64,000 bases of DNA from Zhengitettix transpicula (GCA_037074705.1 CM073591.1:33584587-33648586); one strand, 5' to 3'; positions 1-14,000 are shown, counted from the stretch's first letter. Notes: generated by a model not told the origin, from the sequence alone. Numbers and translations are program-made.

Positions 1-1500
1 ACAGATAAAAATAATTTTGCATCCTGATCGTAAAATTGTAGAGCATTTCATAATTCCATAGTTAAGTTATTGATCAGTTCGCCCACATACCAAATATGAC
101 ATCCCAAGCCTCCATCTTTTGCCCTTTAAATTATTTCGTCTTGCTGTCATTCTCCCTCTTTCCAGATCTGCCAATTTATCTCTCTCCTTCTTCGGCGCAT
201 TTAATGACCCCTCTGCTCCGTCAATATCAGTTATATTAACATATTATAAAAGACTATGACTTTAGTATCAATTCGGTCTTCCCTATAAAAAAAATTAGAG
301 TTTCTTTAAGGATCCGGAAACCCGGAAACAGTTAAATAATAATGTAAGAGATTACAGAATAAAGTTACATATTCAATGATATTGTTGTCATGGGAAAAAT
401 ACCAGAATAAATACGAGATCTCTAGTAATCTTTCTCTTGCTGACCCAAGTTGTAAACAGAATTTATGTCGAACACCTGATTGGACGAGAAATTGTCATCA
501 ATCTTGTTTTCTTACGCTCATGATATCGTAACGAAAGGAAACTGTGAGGTATAATATTGTTTTGACATGGAAAAAAACGTTAGATGTGTTATATGAGGAT
601 CGATCGATAACAACTTATGGTTATTTGAAATATCACAAAACAATTATACAAGACTTAAATTAAATGAAAATTTGTATATGGACTAATATTTCGTAAACAT
701 AGGGACAAAGAAGGTAGAGTGAAGACGTTTCGATACATGGTTATCGGCGAGGAAACATTTTTTCGTAGAAATGCTACTAACGTAAGTTTGCGGCTCGTAT
801 AAATTATTATACAATAAAAAGACTGTGTCGTTCTCTCCTTAAATCTATTTTAATTTGAAAATCTGCTTGATGGGGCAAATTAACTGTAAATGCCACATTA
901 GTCAGCTAGAAGGAATGGGCCAAAATAAAAAAAGTACGAAGAGAACAAGCCAGGCGGTTCCAGAAACAAATAGGCTTGGAGACGAATAAATTCCCTAACA
1001 AACCTATAATAAATTACCTCTTCCGCTTCCCCTCCATTTTTTGATAGGTTCAGAAATGAGTCTGTCGATAAAATAAAATAACGATAGTAAAGAAATTAAA
1101 ATTTGATATTTTTGTCATGACTGAGATTAATGTGTATTAAAATATAATAAAAATACTCAAACCAGTATGAAAAATAAATTTTCCATAGTATATAGACATT
1201 TACCTATTAAATAACTTTATAAGTAAAAAAGCATCCATGTCAACATTCTGATTAACTTACGAATTACATGATAACGTCACCACAACGTTAAACCAATGTC
1301 TTTGTAGTGCCTGGAAATGAATAACTAACTAAACTATACAGAGGTTTTAGTCGACTACAACCAAATTAGCTGTAAAATCTGGAGGTCAACAAGCCAAGTC
1401 ATAAAATCCTATCCGTGAAAATCAGCAACATTACAACTTATTTTTGACAAAGAAGTGTTTCACTTGAGTTGAGTTTATCGTAAGCGTCTTCCTCCATGAA
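1..1500. other. AT-rich DNA, no gene recognised
   Basis: I see no reading frame with family resemblance, no RNA gene and no long repeat here. It could be intron or intergenic DNA of a gene lying to the left. Confidence 0.5.
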
Positions 1501-1532
1501 GACAAACAAGACGTTGAGAGCTGATCCAGGAA

Positions 1533-1841
1533 TTGCTTGCAGCGCTTAGGCATAGGTGTTGTGGGACGCACCTGTTAGACGGCGCAGCTGCCGACGAGGT
1601 CCCGGCGCCGTGGGCCGACTATCGACTGCAGCGTCGCGACGTCGTGGTGCTGTGCTGCTCCGTGCGCAGGGGCGCTGCGCTCAGGACTGCGTGGCGCCGG
1701 GACGACGGGCATCGATCCGGGCACCTGCTCTACCACAACACGGACACGCGTCTTCCTTCATTCATCTGCAACCACCACTCCTCCTCCGATCACTCCTCTC
1801 GTCTCCAGACGCTCTCCCAGCTCAATGGATTAAAAACGTAA
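1533..1841 (+). CDS. GC-rich unassigned ORF, possible terminal exon
   Basis: A GC-rich block in otherwise AT-rich DNA carries an open frame of about 102 codons ending in TAA at 1839-1841. It is preceded by a plausible acceptor (GATCCAG at about 1524-1530) and followed by about 400 bases without a gene and then a canonical poly(A) signal, which is how a last exon with its 3' UTR would look. The translation is rich in Arg, Asp, His and Ser and I recognise no domain. The first codon is a TTG inside the frame, so a start here is not credible; if real it continues from an upstream exon. The alternative is a CpG-rich regulatory island. Confidence 0.2.
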   Translation: MLAALRHRCCGTHLLDGAAADEVPAPWADYRLQRRDVVVLCCSVRRGAALRTAWRRDDGHRSGHLLYHNTDTRLPSFICNHHSSSDHSSRLQTLSQLNGLKT

Positions 1842-2237
1842 AAAAATTGAGGGAAGAAATTACCTGAGTATAGTCCAATTTGAGTTCGAGACAGACTACG
1901 GAATTACCAATCAAGAGAGCTTGCCAGTTTGTCAGCTTTCATGGCTCCATGCGGTTTTATACCAGTGTTCCGATTCCCCTCAACCGAAAACTCAAGTTTT
2001 TGAAGATGAAAAAACAGGGAAACTCCAAACCACATTGAGAGAAACCCAAACCCATTACACTCTTGTAAGACGATTAATCGGTTTTTTAAATGAATCCTCC
2101 GACATCGTGGTAGGGCAAATTGGTGTGTTTGAAAATACGAACTCAACATAAACGTCACGGACATTTGTCTACCAGGGCAATGGACGATAACTATTTTGCA
2201 ACCTTCTCTCAACTCCTCATGTAACCTGTTGCTCTGA

Positions 2238-2243
2238 AATAAA
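2238..2243 (+). terminator. candidate poly(A) signal AATAAA
   Basis: AATAAA followed by a T-rich stretch (2249-2275), about 400 bases after the GC-rich ORF. It would end the transcript of that ORF if the ORF is a last exon. Confidence 0.25.
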
Positions 2244-3824
2244 GTGTTTCTTAAATTATATTTTTTTTATTTGAAAACACTTTTACAATTATTATGCGTT
2301 TTTCAAATATTTAGCCTACAAATTCCACATTCCTTTATTTTTCTGACGCACGCGCATTTTTCTTACTTCCATTTCATAATTTACCTCCATTATTTGTTAA
2401 TAATAAACTGCTGTAGTAATCAGTTTATATACATATTTTTTCCGTACTATTCCAGTATATTTAGGAATATTTCGTATACTTTAGGAGATCGCTAATGACG
2501 CCACTGTTTTTTCAAAATTCCCCTCACTCCCACTATTTCTGAATTGGATTTATGTTGCTAAATTAGAATAATTAGACAATTCCATTTTATTTAAGCACAG
2601 GGTTTCAAGGTTTCTTTTTCCCACTACCTCTCCAATATATTTACCAACGTTATTTTTCTTAAAGAACATATCACTTTTTTTTGTACTTGTATCTTGAAGA
2701 CAAAAGCAAGTGAAGTAAAATATCTGATATGACAGTGAAAACTGACTATAAAAGAAACTGATCGAATAAGCGGTTGTCGTACATGAAATTTAGATCCAAA
2801 CAGGTAATGAAAAATTCATATTTTAGTCATTGAGTTTAATCACTCTTCATGATATCCGGAGTAGGTGAGATTCGTCGCTTAGGGTTACATAAGTCGTCCT
2901 TAAAGGCTTCCATTCCATTAGAGAAGCCTCGCGTTTAGACACACTGCGCTTTCAAAGAAAGAGTCTTCTCTAAAATAAAACGAACTAAAAACGTTCATTA
3001 TATATTTTTTATTTTCAGGGCTTAAAAAAATGTTATATCACACAATTTTAATTCTTAAATTATCAAAAGTTACTAATTAATAGCATTTTTATTTCTTCGC
3101 AAAAGGGATTTTTACCTTAAATGGCGGATGTCTTTATATTTATTTATTTAATATATAATTTTATTTCAGGAGATTAATAAGTTATAAGGAAGTACAATGG
3201 CGTTTATATTGACAATTATTTGTATTCTGTTACTGTTAGTATTAAATTATTGAATGTGAATGTTTTACTATCACAATATAATTGCTTAATAACACGCATA
3301 CTTACACAAAGAAACTGAAAAATAAAAATGACCCCTTGGTGTCCATATTTACCATTTAACATGGCATTACGACGTTTCTTGGATTCGATACTGTAGTCCA
3401 AAAGTAATATGAATTAAATTCGACACAAATAATTAGTATCATACATAATATATATATATATGATCCTCTATAAGTTCTGAGAAAATTAATCATTTATAAT
3501 ATTTTATTACTTATTTTGCATTATCAGTTTCACTTTTCTAATTTATTTAAATAATACACTGCAAAAATTATCACCGGCTTTTTTAAATTATTAACAACTT
3601 CACTGTTAATGTAGCCAAGTATTAGATCATCCTTGCCTTATCTGCTTCATCTCAAATTCGAGCTAGTTTTCAGCCAATGTCCTGTAGTTTGACTTATTCA
3701 AAATACTGCCTAGAGGAGCTTTAGTAAAATGTGTGGAAAAAATTGAGACGTACAACATTTAATTTTTTAAAAAAAAACGTCTGTAAAGGACTTGTGCAAC
3801 TTATTTAATAGTTGGACTTCTCCA

Positions 3825-3862
3825 GAAGATGATAACGCTGAATGTTATCGAAACGTCGCGAG
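3825..3862 (+). repeat. hammerhead-like motif of a dispersed element
   Basis: Reads CAGAAGA, then a perfect 6-bp stem GATAAC/GTTATC around a GCTGAAT loop, then GAAACGTC. This is the CTGANGA-stem-GAAAC layout seen elsewhere in the window, with the second core base changed (T to A). The core change would be expected to weaken cleavage, so this is probably a relic. Confidence 0.4.
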
Positions 3863-4599
3863 CTTTCGACAATCTTACCCGGCTGGAATCCCGAGAGAAT
3901 TTCATTCAACACTTACACCGGGAAAACCTACGGTTGACTATTTAATAGTTGTTTGAAACGCCGATAATTATTCTAAAGAGACAATTAAGTGGCATGTCAC
4001 ACCGTTAAACAGAAAAAAAAATATTTGATTAATAGCCTACCAGTTTTGTACAATAATGTAGATTTAAGTTTAAGTGATTTTTAATTGTATATTCGGTAAA
4101 ATAGAGATTTATAGTTTATGTCATAGTCAATAGAAGCTCCTAAAAGTTTCTTCCACCAGAAGAAAAAATATATAGACACCAGACGTTTCCAATAAGATGC
4201 TTTCACACTCTTACCTATGTCATAAGAACACAAAAAGCTAAAATATATTTGATCATAAATTATTTTTTTTAAATGGGAATAATTTGAATAAATTCGGCGG
4301 ATATGATGCATGTCTGCCTGTAACATTGTGTCCATTTTCTGTGTATTCTAGTTTTAATTGTCACCGTTTACATAAAATTCTTCTACTTTAGAGAACATAA
4401 TTTTCGAAAATGAATGCGTCTGTCAAGTCGGGAATTCGGGGTCTTCTAACCGAGGACTTAAAATTAATTTCCTACACTCGTTTCTGCATCGGAGCCGCAA
4501 TTTGATAGTATCACACGCCGAGTCAGGAACCTTGCGTGCGTCCGTACGCCTGAGTCGCAGGCAACCCTCCTAACGGCGCCGCGTGGCGCGTTGCGTGCA

Positions 4600-4725
4600 T
4601 CGTGTGCGTTCCTTGCTCGGCGCCGGGGTATAAATAGTCACAGGGGATGCGGAGGACGCCAAGCACAGTCTAACAGCACATCAAAGGAGGTCTACTCCTC
4701 AGGCAACCTCCTATTCAAGCCACAC
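4600..4725 (+). promoter_or_regulatory. TATA promoter with noncoding first exon
   Basis: In a GC-rich island (about 4480-4720) a strong TATA box, TATAAATAG, lies at 4629-4637. About 30-38 bases downstream is an initiator-like CACAGTC (A at 4667), and a consensus donor CACAC|GTAAGG follows after base 4725. Together these predict a first exon of about 60 bases, 4667-4725. The next plus-strand gene is the first SV2-like gene, whose coding exon is preceded by a 3' splice site at 14895-14896. This promoter may therefore drive it across a 10-kb first intron. That link is inference and needs spliced reads. Confidence 0.45.
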
Positions 4726-6477
4726 GTAAGGGAGAAAGGAAATTCGAATTTACGAAATGCAATAAAAACGGTCGTGAGTACACTATGTGATTCCTATTCA
4801 CCTTTCCCATTATGGAACAATTTCTCTCCTTTTTATTTGATGAAGCATCCTTATATATTGTACAAATAGATTGTGTTAGAGCAATAATTTGGAACATAAT
4901 TGAAAAAAAAGTGAAAGTTAAACGCGCAGTAAATGTAATTCCATTGAAATTGAACTTGTATCTAATCTTGTCATTTATAAAGTTTCAGGGATTTATTAAA
5001 ATTATTCTTCAACACAATTTCATTTCAGCAAACAGGAAGAAATAAGTTCTCTGATATGTTTGTCAATATCTGTGAATGACATTTCTCTCTTCAAAGACTA
5101 CTAATATCTAATCCCATCAGGGGCTTGTAGAGAATTATTCATTAAGTTTGTGACGCGCTCTCTTCTTTAAAGTCATTATATATTTTTTATGACTTCAAAT
5201 TGGCTGTTCTTTATTTATAGGATGTCTCATTAGTCAGAATATATATCATTGTTAAAAGTGATTGTTTTTATATTAATATTTATATGGATAAATATAAAAC
5301 AACTATAAATAAATATAATTACCAAATAGTCAAGGAAGGATAATTATTTAATAATTTAATTACCACAATTAGAGCAATTATAAACGTTTCTGCATGTTTA
5401 CCTATTACATTCATTTATTAATTAATTTATTGTATTTATTTTGATGGAACTGATCACATGCCTTTCTAAATACATTATGTCAATATTTTTTTGTTGAATA
5501 TTATGGATATATACGTTTTAAAAAATTATAATGAATACATAGTGCCGTAGAGGAATTAAAATACTAAGTACACATTTGCCAAATTTAATCATTTTACGGT
5601 GAATATACAAATTCTGAACAAATTAATCTGTTTATGAACCTTCCGCTAATTTTTTTTATTATACTGGTTATATATTTTAAAAAATTGTAAAACTTATTTC
5701 AGATGTTGAGGATATTTTGTAACTTTAATTTATTTAATATTATGTCTATTACAAAACCCAAATTTAAGGTATTATACCCTAAAATATTGAAATTCATTAG
5801 GTAGATAATCGAACACATAAAAAATCAAATTTCATAATCCGTCATGTAATAGGAGAGAATATTTACTATTTAAGAGTATTTATATAACATCTATTGGAAT
5901 AAAGACACACTTCTATTATATCTGGTTGAAAAACTAGAAAAATAAACGTTTGAAAACATATGAAACAGGTAAAATTACAGTTTCGTCGTATCGATTGTCT
6001 TATTATGGAATATTCTCCTTTTTGAGAGTATAAATAATTATGCATTGCTGATCGATGCCTGATTTAGTCTAATGCCAGTGTCAGGCTTTCACTTTTTTCA
6101 TTTCTTCTGAATTATTAAAAATATTTGTCCAGCTCTGTAGTTTTATATATTTTATAATGATTGATTAGAACGGTTTATAATACAAATGTTTATATTTAAA
6201 AGGAGATCGGTAAAATAAAGAAAAGCAAAAATGAGAAGGTTAAAACTTAAAAATAAAAGAGTGACTTTTTACAATTTCTTTTTAAAACTCCCGTAGTTCT
6301 TGTCCTGTATTGTTCTTCAGGACGTGAACTGACCTTTTATAAATCGCTTGTCGTTGCTAGAAAATTATATCTCCTACACAGGAGGATGTAAATACAGAAA
6401 TCCTCGGTCAATGTTAATTCGGAGTCGTGTAGGTCGTCAACTGCTATTAATAGGATATATTTTTATTATTTATTTTT

Positions 6478-6930
6478 TAGAGAAACAAGCTACAGAAGAG
6501 TAATCCAAGTAATGGCAACTCCCCTTTAATAGCATTGGAAAGGATTTGAAAGGGGGGACGCGGGAGGGTAGAGGAAAGTAGCCAAGGGAAAACTAGGGAC
6601 TCTGGGGTATAATTTAAGTATTCTACCCGGCATTCGCCTAAATGTGATGAAGGACAGAATCTGCATCAGGTAGGTTGGGCACTTGATACTTCCGGACGGT
6701 TTGCTGTGGGGACGCATCATTCCCTTCTCCATGTCTCGACCAATTTTGGTGGCAGCTGGCCGACTGTTCCAATGGGAACTACGGACAACACTTACTGTAT
6801 GCCCAAGGTCTCCGTCTCCGGAACATACACCTCTCAAAACAGGGCGAGGTGCCTCGACTTGTGGTAAACAAGGTTTAAAAATGGAGAGAGGAGAAGGCAT
6901 CCCCAAAGGCAGCCCTCTCCGTCTCTCTTA
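6478..6930 (+). repeat. RepA interspersed repeat, copy 1 (long)
   Basis: A roughly 450-base sequence that recurs in the window. Landmarks in order: GCTACA...GTAATCC, a block with CTCCCCTTTAATAGCAT, AAGGGTAGAGGAA-like, TACCCGGCATTCGCC, CATCAGGTAGGT, a GGAGGCAGCTGGCCGACT-like block, and CCCAAGGTCT...GGAACATACACCTCTC. It has no obvious terminal inverted repeat and no consistent ORF. This copy carries the element's right part (GGTGCCTCGACTTGTGG) beyond where some other copies stop. Class unknown: a SINE, a MITE or a fragment of a larger element are all possible. Confidence 0.75.
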
Positions 6931-7817
6931 AAAGGTTCTGCCTACGAGAGCTAACAACAGCTCTCACAGAATTTCCTCAGGATATCTTAAATATTATAGA
7001 CAATTATAAGAGCTGTATGATTCAGCAAATACTTGCTTTCTTCAGTCCTTAAAAAGAAACTCCACTTTTCTTGGAAACCCACGTTGAAAGCCTCTATGCG
7101 GCGTCGTTCGGTGACGCCGTGACTGCTGAGAAGCGACGCTCGTGATCAGGTGAACAGAAGGCAGAGGTAGGTGCTAGCGTCTGGATACGAAAATAAACGC
7201 CTCCACTCCCCACTGGAAATCCGGTCTACTACTTACTATATATAGCCAATAGCCACGTTGAGACGTGTGGGTAAAAAGAACGACATGAGTTTTCAAGCAG
7301 GCCTTTAATTTTAATCAAACCGACGCTTCTATGCTTCATCACGACTATGGCCATATTAGTCATCAGACGCCCCACATTGCACATTCAGATCGTTACTTGG
7401 TCGGAAACTGAGCGACTGTCACGTGTTTTTTTAACTTTATATAGCAGATTCGGCAAGTAAAATGCAATTCACTGCTATGATGTAATAAGAAATCATATGG
7501 CTAAGAGTATTTTGAGAGAGGGTTATGTGGAATATTTCACACCCCTGGCTGATTACATTGGGTTAAGGTATTTACAGGTTGACAATTATTTGTGTAAGTC
7601 TTGTGGAAGCTTTCATTGCAGTCTTTTATGGGTGTTTTTTTGTTCTAGATTTAATTTCTTTGCACATTTATACTTCACTATATTTTTGAAAAAGTTACTG
7701 CTTAGGCTGTGGATGTAGTTTGTTATAAGTGTAACGTTTAATTCATGGTGTATTTGACTGTTTCGTATGAACCACGGGCTGTTAATTGCAAAGATGTGTT
7801 GTCATATATATAATATA

Positions 7818-7821
<4 letters not shown>

Positions 7822-7861
<40 letters not shown>
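7822..7861. repeat. (TA)n microsatellite
   Basis: About 20 uninterrupted TA units, with further imperfect TA just upstream from 7804. Confidence 0.95.
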
Positions 7862-7866
<5 letters not shown>

Positions 7867-8059
7867 GTATTAACAGTTACTTTTCCAATCTTATAGTGAT
7901 ATGTTGTATTTCATGAGAACACGGAATATAACTGATAAATTCAGGACGTAATAAACCTAATTGTTTTTTTATATATTAAACAATAATTAATTAAAAATAA
8001 ACCATATATTTAATTAAAGATAGGCTTTCTCGGTGTAATGGCTAAAGAAAATGGTCTCC

Positions 8060-8200
8060 GCTTTCCACTCGAGTACAACAGCAATTAAACCGCGACGTTT
8101 CGACGACCCTCTGCACTGTCGTTATCTTCCAGGCGTCATTCGCAGAGAGTCGTCGAAACGTCGCGGTTTAATTACTGTTGTACCTGAGTGGAAACGCGAG
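8060..8200. repeat. inverted pair of GAAACGTCG motifs
   Basis: The sequence AAACCGCGACGTTTCGACGA (minus-strand sense) faces TCGTCGAAACGTCGCGGTTT about 90 bases later, so the two ends form a long hairpin. Each arm resembles the 3' half of the hammerhead-like motif, and the left one also carries a degenerate CTGGAAGA-type 5' core when read on the minus strand. Confidence 0.55.
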
Positions 8201-9116
8201 AAAATTTTATTTGTCTAACTACCAGATAGCTTTTCTACTTTTGCGTTTAGTTTACGTTACTCAATTTCCGTTACGTTCAACGGAGAGAACTGAATCAATA
8301 ATATTAATTGAACACGGTTGAGCGTTTGTTTGAATCGTTTGAGTCTTTTTGCGTCTCTAAATTATATAAATGCTGATGTAGTTTTAACTCTGGTGTACAC
8401 TACATAAAACAATGTTACAGGTTAATAGCTGAGTTTTTTCATTTGATTATGACTGGTCACATATTTATATTCTAGGAGAAAAATCACTAACTTCTTGGTT
8501 TTTGCTTATTATTTTTTACTTTCATTTTCATTAATATGTTGATAGGTTTCATAGTGATTATAAATTGTATAATTTTTATACAGTCTTATAAAAATGTTAA
8601 TAAGTGGAAGCTTTCAACCTATTAATCATTTTTAACCTGTTCAAGCAGTAAACAACAGTATGGCCGTGTATCAGTAAACTTACAAAGGGTTTTATAACAA
8701 TGTTGTACATCACACGCGATCAAGTTAAAAAAATATTTTTAAAGAAATGTGACTATATTACTAATTTACTACGGTGTCTATATCTAAGCTAAATTAATTA
8801 CAATTTGAAAAACCACTGACATTCATTAGAACATACATAAACGACCACAATCAAAAGAAGAATATATTTATATGAGTGTATCATTATTCATAATGATAAA
8901 TTGTTCATAGTAATTTATAGTCTATAATGTAATATTTACAATTTTTTATAAAAATTTTGAATCCAGGGGGCATCCCGTAGCATATAATTCTATATAATCG
9001 GCTAATAATTACGTAGCGTACCTCATTTTAAGATTTTAGCCTTTAAAAAAGGTCTAACACATCGAAAGGCATGTTTGGTGGTTAAAAACGGTTGTTCACG
9101 ATATCGATTACAGTTT

Positions 9117-9456
9117 TTTTTAGAGTAACAGGCTACATGAGGGTAATCCACATGGTGGCAACTCCCCTTTAATAGCATAGGAAGGGATTTGAAAGGTGGG
9201 ATGCGTAAGGGTAGAGGAAGGTAGCCAAGGGCTATCTAGGGCCCCTGTGCTATAGTTTAAGGATCCTACCCGGCATTTGCCTAAAGGTGATGCAGAGCAA
9301 ACTCTATAAAAACCTGTATCCGGATGGTCGGACATTTGGTACTTGGCACACGCTCTTCCGATGGCGGAAGAGTGGTTTTCTGTGGGTACGCAGCATTCCC
9401 TACTCTGTGCCTCGGCCAGTTTAGGAGGCAGTTGACCGACTGTTCCAATGGGAACA
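9117..9456 (+). repeat. RepA interspersed repeat, copy 2
   Basis: Begins with AGAGTAACAGGCTACATGAG after a T run and stops at CCAATGGGAACA, about 100 bases short of the right end seen in copies 1 and 4. It is therefore 3'-truncated or the longer copies are extended. Confidence 0.8.
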
Positions 9457-9934
9457 GGTAACCGATTATTTATCTGACCGAAAGTCAGAATTTATTAAAA
9501 TTTACGTTTATATTTAACTCCAAAATGTTATTATGATTTAAAATTACTTATACTTTAATTCTTGTGAAATGAACATTTTTGTCAACTGTATTGTATGGTT
9601 GTGCCGCTCTTGGCTCGTGTTTTTTTGGCACCTGAATTAAGGGACCTTGTATTTGGCTATTTTACACTGTTATTAATTTTAATTCTTGTCTTAGAAAAAA
9701 TAAGTTACAACCATGTAAGTTTTGTGTGGGGTTATATTGGCATTTATTTCTTATATTTCAGCCCTGGAAGGTGATGGAAGAAGTCAAACTTTTTTCTTCT
9801 GTTAAATTGCTTGTACAAACTGACATAGTTTTTTAATTATGTAAATATCCATGTCATACCAAGTTTGTTTATATGTTTGTGAGTCAAACTATTATTGAGT
9901 TATTATTATATTTATTTATTAATTTTTAGATATA

Positions 9935-9973
9935 AGTGAAGAAATCCCTAAACAAAGGGTAGAAACGTTTTGT
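9935..9973 (+). repeat. hammerhead-like motif
   Basis: GTGAAGA, a stem CCCT/AGGG with AAACAA loop, then GAAACGTTTTGT. It fits the CTGANGA-stem-GAAAC layout with the first core base changed. A 2-bp stem III (AC/GT) around GTTTT is possible. Confidence 0.35.
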
Positions 9974-11014
9974 AGGGAAATTTAAATAAATTCTGACTTT
10001 TGGTCATTGTACGCTAATTATAACTATTCTTAACTTTGAAAATCGTAACATGATTGAATTCGAATAGACAATATTCGGATCCGCTGCTATACATATGTTT
10101 TATTTTATGTATGATCTCTGCATTTTGTGTGACAATTTATGAACCTTCATTTCTACAATTTATAATGGTATCTCTGTTAATATTTCTATGGATTTCTTTT
10201 GGTGTCCTTTGATGAATTTTAATTAAATTAGTATGAAGAATGAATACTTCATATAAGTTGTGGTTATAAACCATTCAGTGACTAGGTATGGATGCATTCA
10301 CTTTGTTATACTTATTTGTTTTTATATCGGTCGTTGTGTAACTAATGTATCATTTATTAAGGCTTAAACAAAAAATTGTATACACTAAATTCTTCCTTTT
10401 TGATTATTAATTTTGACTTTTATTTTTTTAACGTATAGATACGGTTCATAGTGATTATAAATTCTATTATACCCTTTTTATATACAATATTTTTGATTCG
10501 ATATGTTAGACTTCTCAAATTCTTCTTGAAAGGTTTCATTCTGTGCTGGATTTGCTTACTGTTATTATACTTTGTTTTTTGCTTTAACAGTCTGAAAATG
10601 ACCAAATAGGTCCAAACCCCCAGACAGATCTACAGAGAATCATCCAGGTTGTCGCTGAGCCTGTTATTATTGGATTATGTGTGCATTATCGGAGAGAGAC
10701 CGTAATCAACGGATTTCTACACATCACGCTTTGATCCTCAAGTGCATTATCCCACACAAAGGGGTTGTTTTCAGATATATGATCGGTTTGTAGAACTGCA
10801 CCACAAATGTGCCTTTGGCCAAAGACAAAATCCTTAATATCAATTAATATACATTGTGTTTTTTAACGAAGACGACCAGTATTGTGTATACATTGTATAT
10901 TATTTTTACTGGTCGTTCAAAATTAATATTTTTGTTATCTACCGAATTGTTTCCTAAAAATGTCATTCTAATCGTTGTAATTTATTTGTTCTTTTTGTAG
11001 TTTTAAACTTTAAC

Positions 11015-11052
11015 CTGATGAAGTCGCATATTAAGCGATGAAACGCTGCTAA
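11015..11052 (+). repeat. hammerhead-like motif with intact core
   Basis: CTGATGA at 11015-11021, a 5-bp stem GTCGC/GCGAT (one G-T pair) around ATATTAA, and GAAAC at 11040-11044. Both conserved hammerhead core blocks are exact. Stem III is degenerate: the expected G-T-H is GC-T here. It is followed by an element tail ending in TGACTTAAAATTGGCTTATG, related to the tails at 5.2, 30.8 and 59.2 kb. Confidence 0.5.
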
Positions 11053-14000
11053 TTTAATAAAGTATTTTATCTGACTTAAAATTGGCTTATGTTTATTTTT
11101 TTATTAGTTTTCTCGATAGTCAGAAAACATAATTATAAAAAACAGTCAATGTTTGTATAAATAACGAAGTTAATTATCACTTGTTTTATATTTAGACGAA
11201 GACATCGGAACACGACTTTACGATCCGAGTTGCAACTTTTTGGAAAGGGAGCTCGTATATCACCCGAACAGGCCAAATATTAATAATGTGTGGGCATGAA
11301 ATCTATAATATGTCGATTTATTCTTTATAATCAACTATCCGCTTTATATAACTTCACTTGTACACATCATTCAATCTACCTTTCCTGCCAATAGATATAT
11401 TTTCTTGGCAGCTGGCTTCCAACCAATGATTTTGTCAAATAAATAATTAACTATTTATTCCTAAATTTTATATATAGTCTTGTCTTCAAAACTTTGGAAT
11501 TTTGATAAATGTAGGCTTTAAATAACAACTTTTTGAGAGATCCGAAGCCACTAATGAATTTTAATTCAACTGCCATTGGTCTTCAAATCTAATATGTTCA
11601 TTATTAGCTCATTCAGTGCATTTGGGTAAATATAAATAGTCCAGTTTAAGTTCTTCTGTGGCGCAGAATTTCAAATTATTACAATTATTTTCGGACCTCG
11701 CAAAAGTTCGTCGCCCACTTCCGTAAACATTACACAACACACATATAATACGGCATATAAATGTGCCATACCAACGAATAATTATAAAATAAAGAACGAG
11801 TTGGCAACACACCAGTTAATTACTGATAAATAACTTCTTTGGTTACAATAAGTCAACTTCAAGCCAACAAATAAAACAACAACCTCTCTGGTCGTAACAA
11901 ATGGAGTCTCGAAACGTTAGTTTTAAATTTTCAGATGGTATCAAGTTGGGGTAAGTCTAGATATTTGTTTTTTGTGTGTGAGCACAGAGCTGACTTCGTC
12001 GTTTTAGATCTGTGGTTGGATATTAACTAAATGCCGCTCCGTGACGCTTTGGGTGCTATTGAATAGTTTATTTGTCTAAAGATATTATTAATGAGGTAAT
12101 GTAATCACTTGTTTGCGCATATTCTGTTTCAAGTTCCAATATATATCTGGAGAACTACATCGTAAGATAGTGGAACTCCGCGTCAGGGGTTCAAAATGGA
12201 ATTTCACTTATAGCGAAGTTCCGGAACTCGTAATGATAATGTTTAAAGCAATCCGACATAAACGTAACGTACCGGGAGTAGTTTTTTTAAAAAAAAAGAC
12301 ATTATAGCGTCGAAATTAGCATACTAAGGAAAATTTTTAATTCAGAATTATTTCTAATAACAAATCGTTACACGGTTGATTATTTACAAGTGAACGCAAC
12401 GATGATTTTAGTTTCGAAACTGTTATTTTTATTAATTGAATTTCACCATAATTTTTATATCAGTCGCAGGGGAAAAAATTATTATTTTTCGAAGACTGTT
12501 GAAGATTTCCGCAATTCCATCATCAACTTCAATTTCCAAAACAATTATTTGGAATTTCTATTATGGAAAAATACATTTAACACCATATGTAATCTAATTT
12601 TTAATCAAAAATTATTAATTAAAATACTACTGTAAACACCTTAAAGTCAGATATGATCCATTCCAATCATTTTTCGGACAATTATCAATTTAAATACATT
12701 TAGCGTCTCCGGGCAACCTTAAGTAAAATTTGTGGGACAATTAAATTAATAATAAGATTATAAATATCAATCTTAATAAATTGATACAAGTTGTTGGACT
12801 TCTAAATTCTGTTTTTTCTGGGCTGCTAAGCGAATTATTAAAAATACTGACAACTTTATATTTTTTATAATTCATTGGTTCCTTGTAACGCTGTTATTTT
12901 TCTTGCGTCAATTTCTGGTCGTTTCTGAACAATTCCCATGCCGCGGTGTTACTCAAAGCTCCCTCGATTTCAATTAAGGTAATAACTTCAATAATTAACA
13001 ATTATTGTCTTTTTGGAAGTTGTAAAGTTAAATTTACTTTTTGTATATAGTCATTTGGAGATTCAATTTTTTTTAGTAAAATGCGTAAGTTTTTTACGAT
13101 GCTGTACATAGATAATAGGAATTCACAGGAGTAACGCAAATTAAATACGAACCGGAGAATCGCCTCTGTGTTAATTTGGTTATTATATTTAAATTTAAAT
13201 TGAGTCATAAAGTGATAAAGCAATATTTTAGGTAAAACCTTAATATTTGATTTTTTGAAGCGTGATGTTCTACTTTATTGTTAATGTGTTGAAATAACTG
13301 TTCAATCTTTGTCAAATATTTGAAGGTTAAGTTGACACAGAGGAACTTACAAGTCTGTATGTACCAAACTTTTTGTGCAAGTTTATCAGTCTTCAAATAT
13401 ATTACAATTATTGCATAATTATTATACACCACGGGTGAAATATGAAAGTCGAGTTATACGGATAGGTGACACAGGAATCTAATTTTTCTCCTTTTCGAAT
13501 GCGTACAATTCGCCCGAATATCCATCCCACTATTAACATTGGCTAACTGTCCTTGAAGGTAGAATGAATATATTGAGTAATGAAGGACGAAGCTACAGAC
13601 AGGGCGAGAAGGAGAAGGAAAGTTTCAGATCAAGTCCAACACTTAATACTAATTATCCATAAAGCCAACATATGAGGTAATTTTCCCTCTATATCCTAGA
13701 CGTTATCTTCCACTTTTAATTTTACCCACGACTGCTTCTTACGTGCACGTAATAAAAATTAATGAGTATATTGTAAAATACACATGCAACTAGTTTTACT
13801 GGAATTTTTGGTTACATTTTAATAGACCTCTTCATCAAATACAGTCCGTTTTCCCTTCTCCTTTATTTTCACTCAATTCTCTATTTACTCTTTTCATTTC
13901 ATGGTAACACCGTTCAACGTAATCCAACCCCTAGCGGAAATCGAAGATTCCATTTCACACAGACCGTTCCATTAACTTCCCACGAAAACAGTCTCGATCG

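Noticed and set aside
1533..1620. Wnt-like exon (GIGVVGRTC in one frame)
   Set aside because: The resemblance covers only a few residues and a stop follows immediately; no cysteine pattern supports it.
6526..6906. 126-codon minus-strand ORF
   Set aside because: It lies inside RepA, and the same stretch is broken differently in every other copy, so it is a repeat-derived chance frame.
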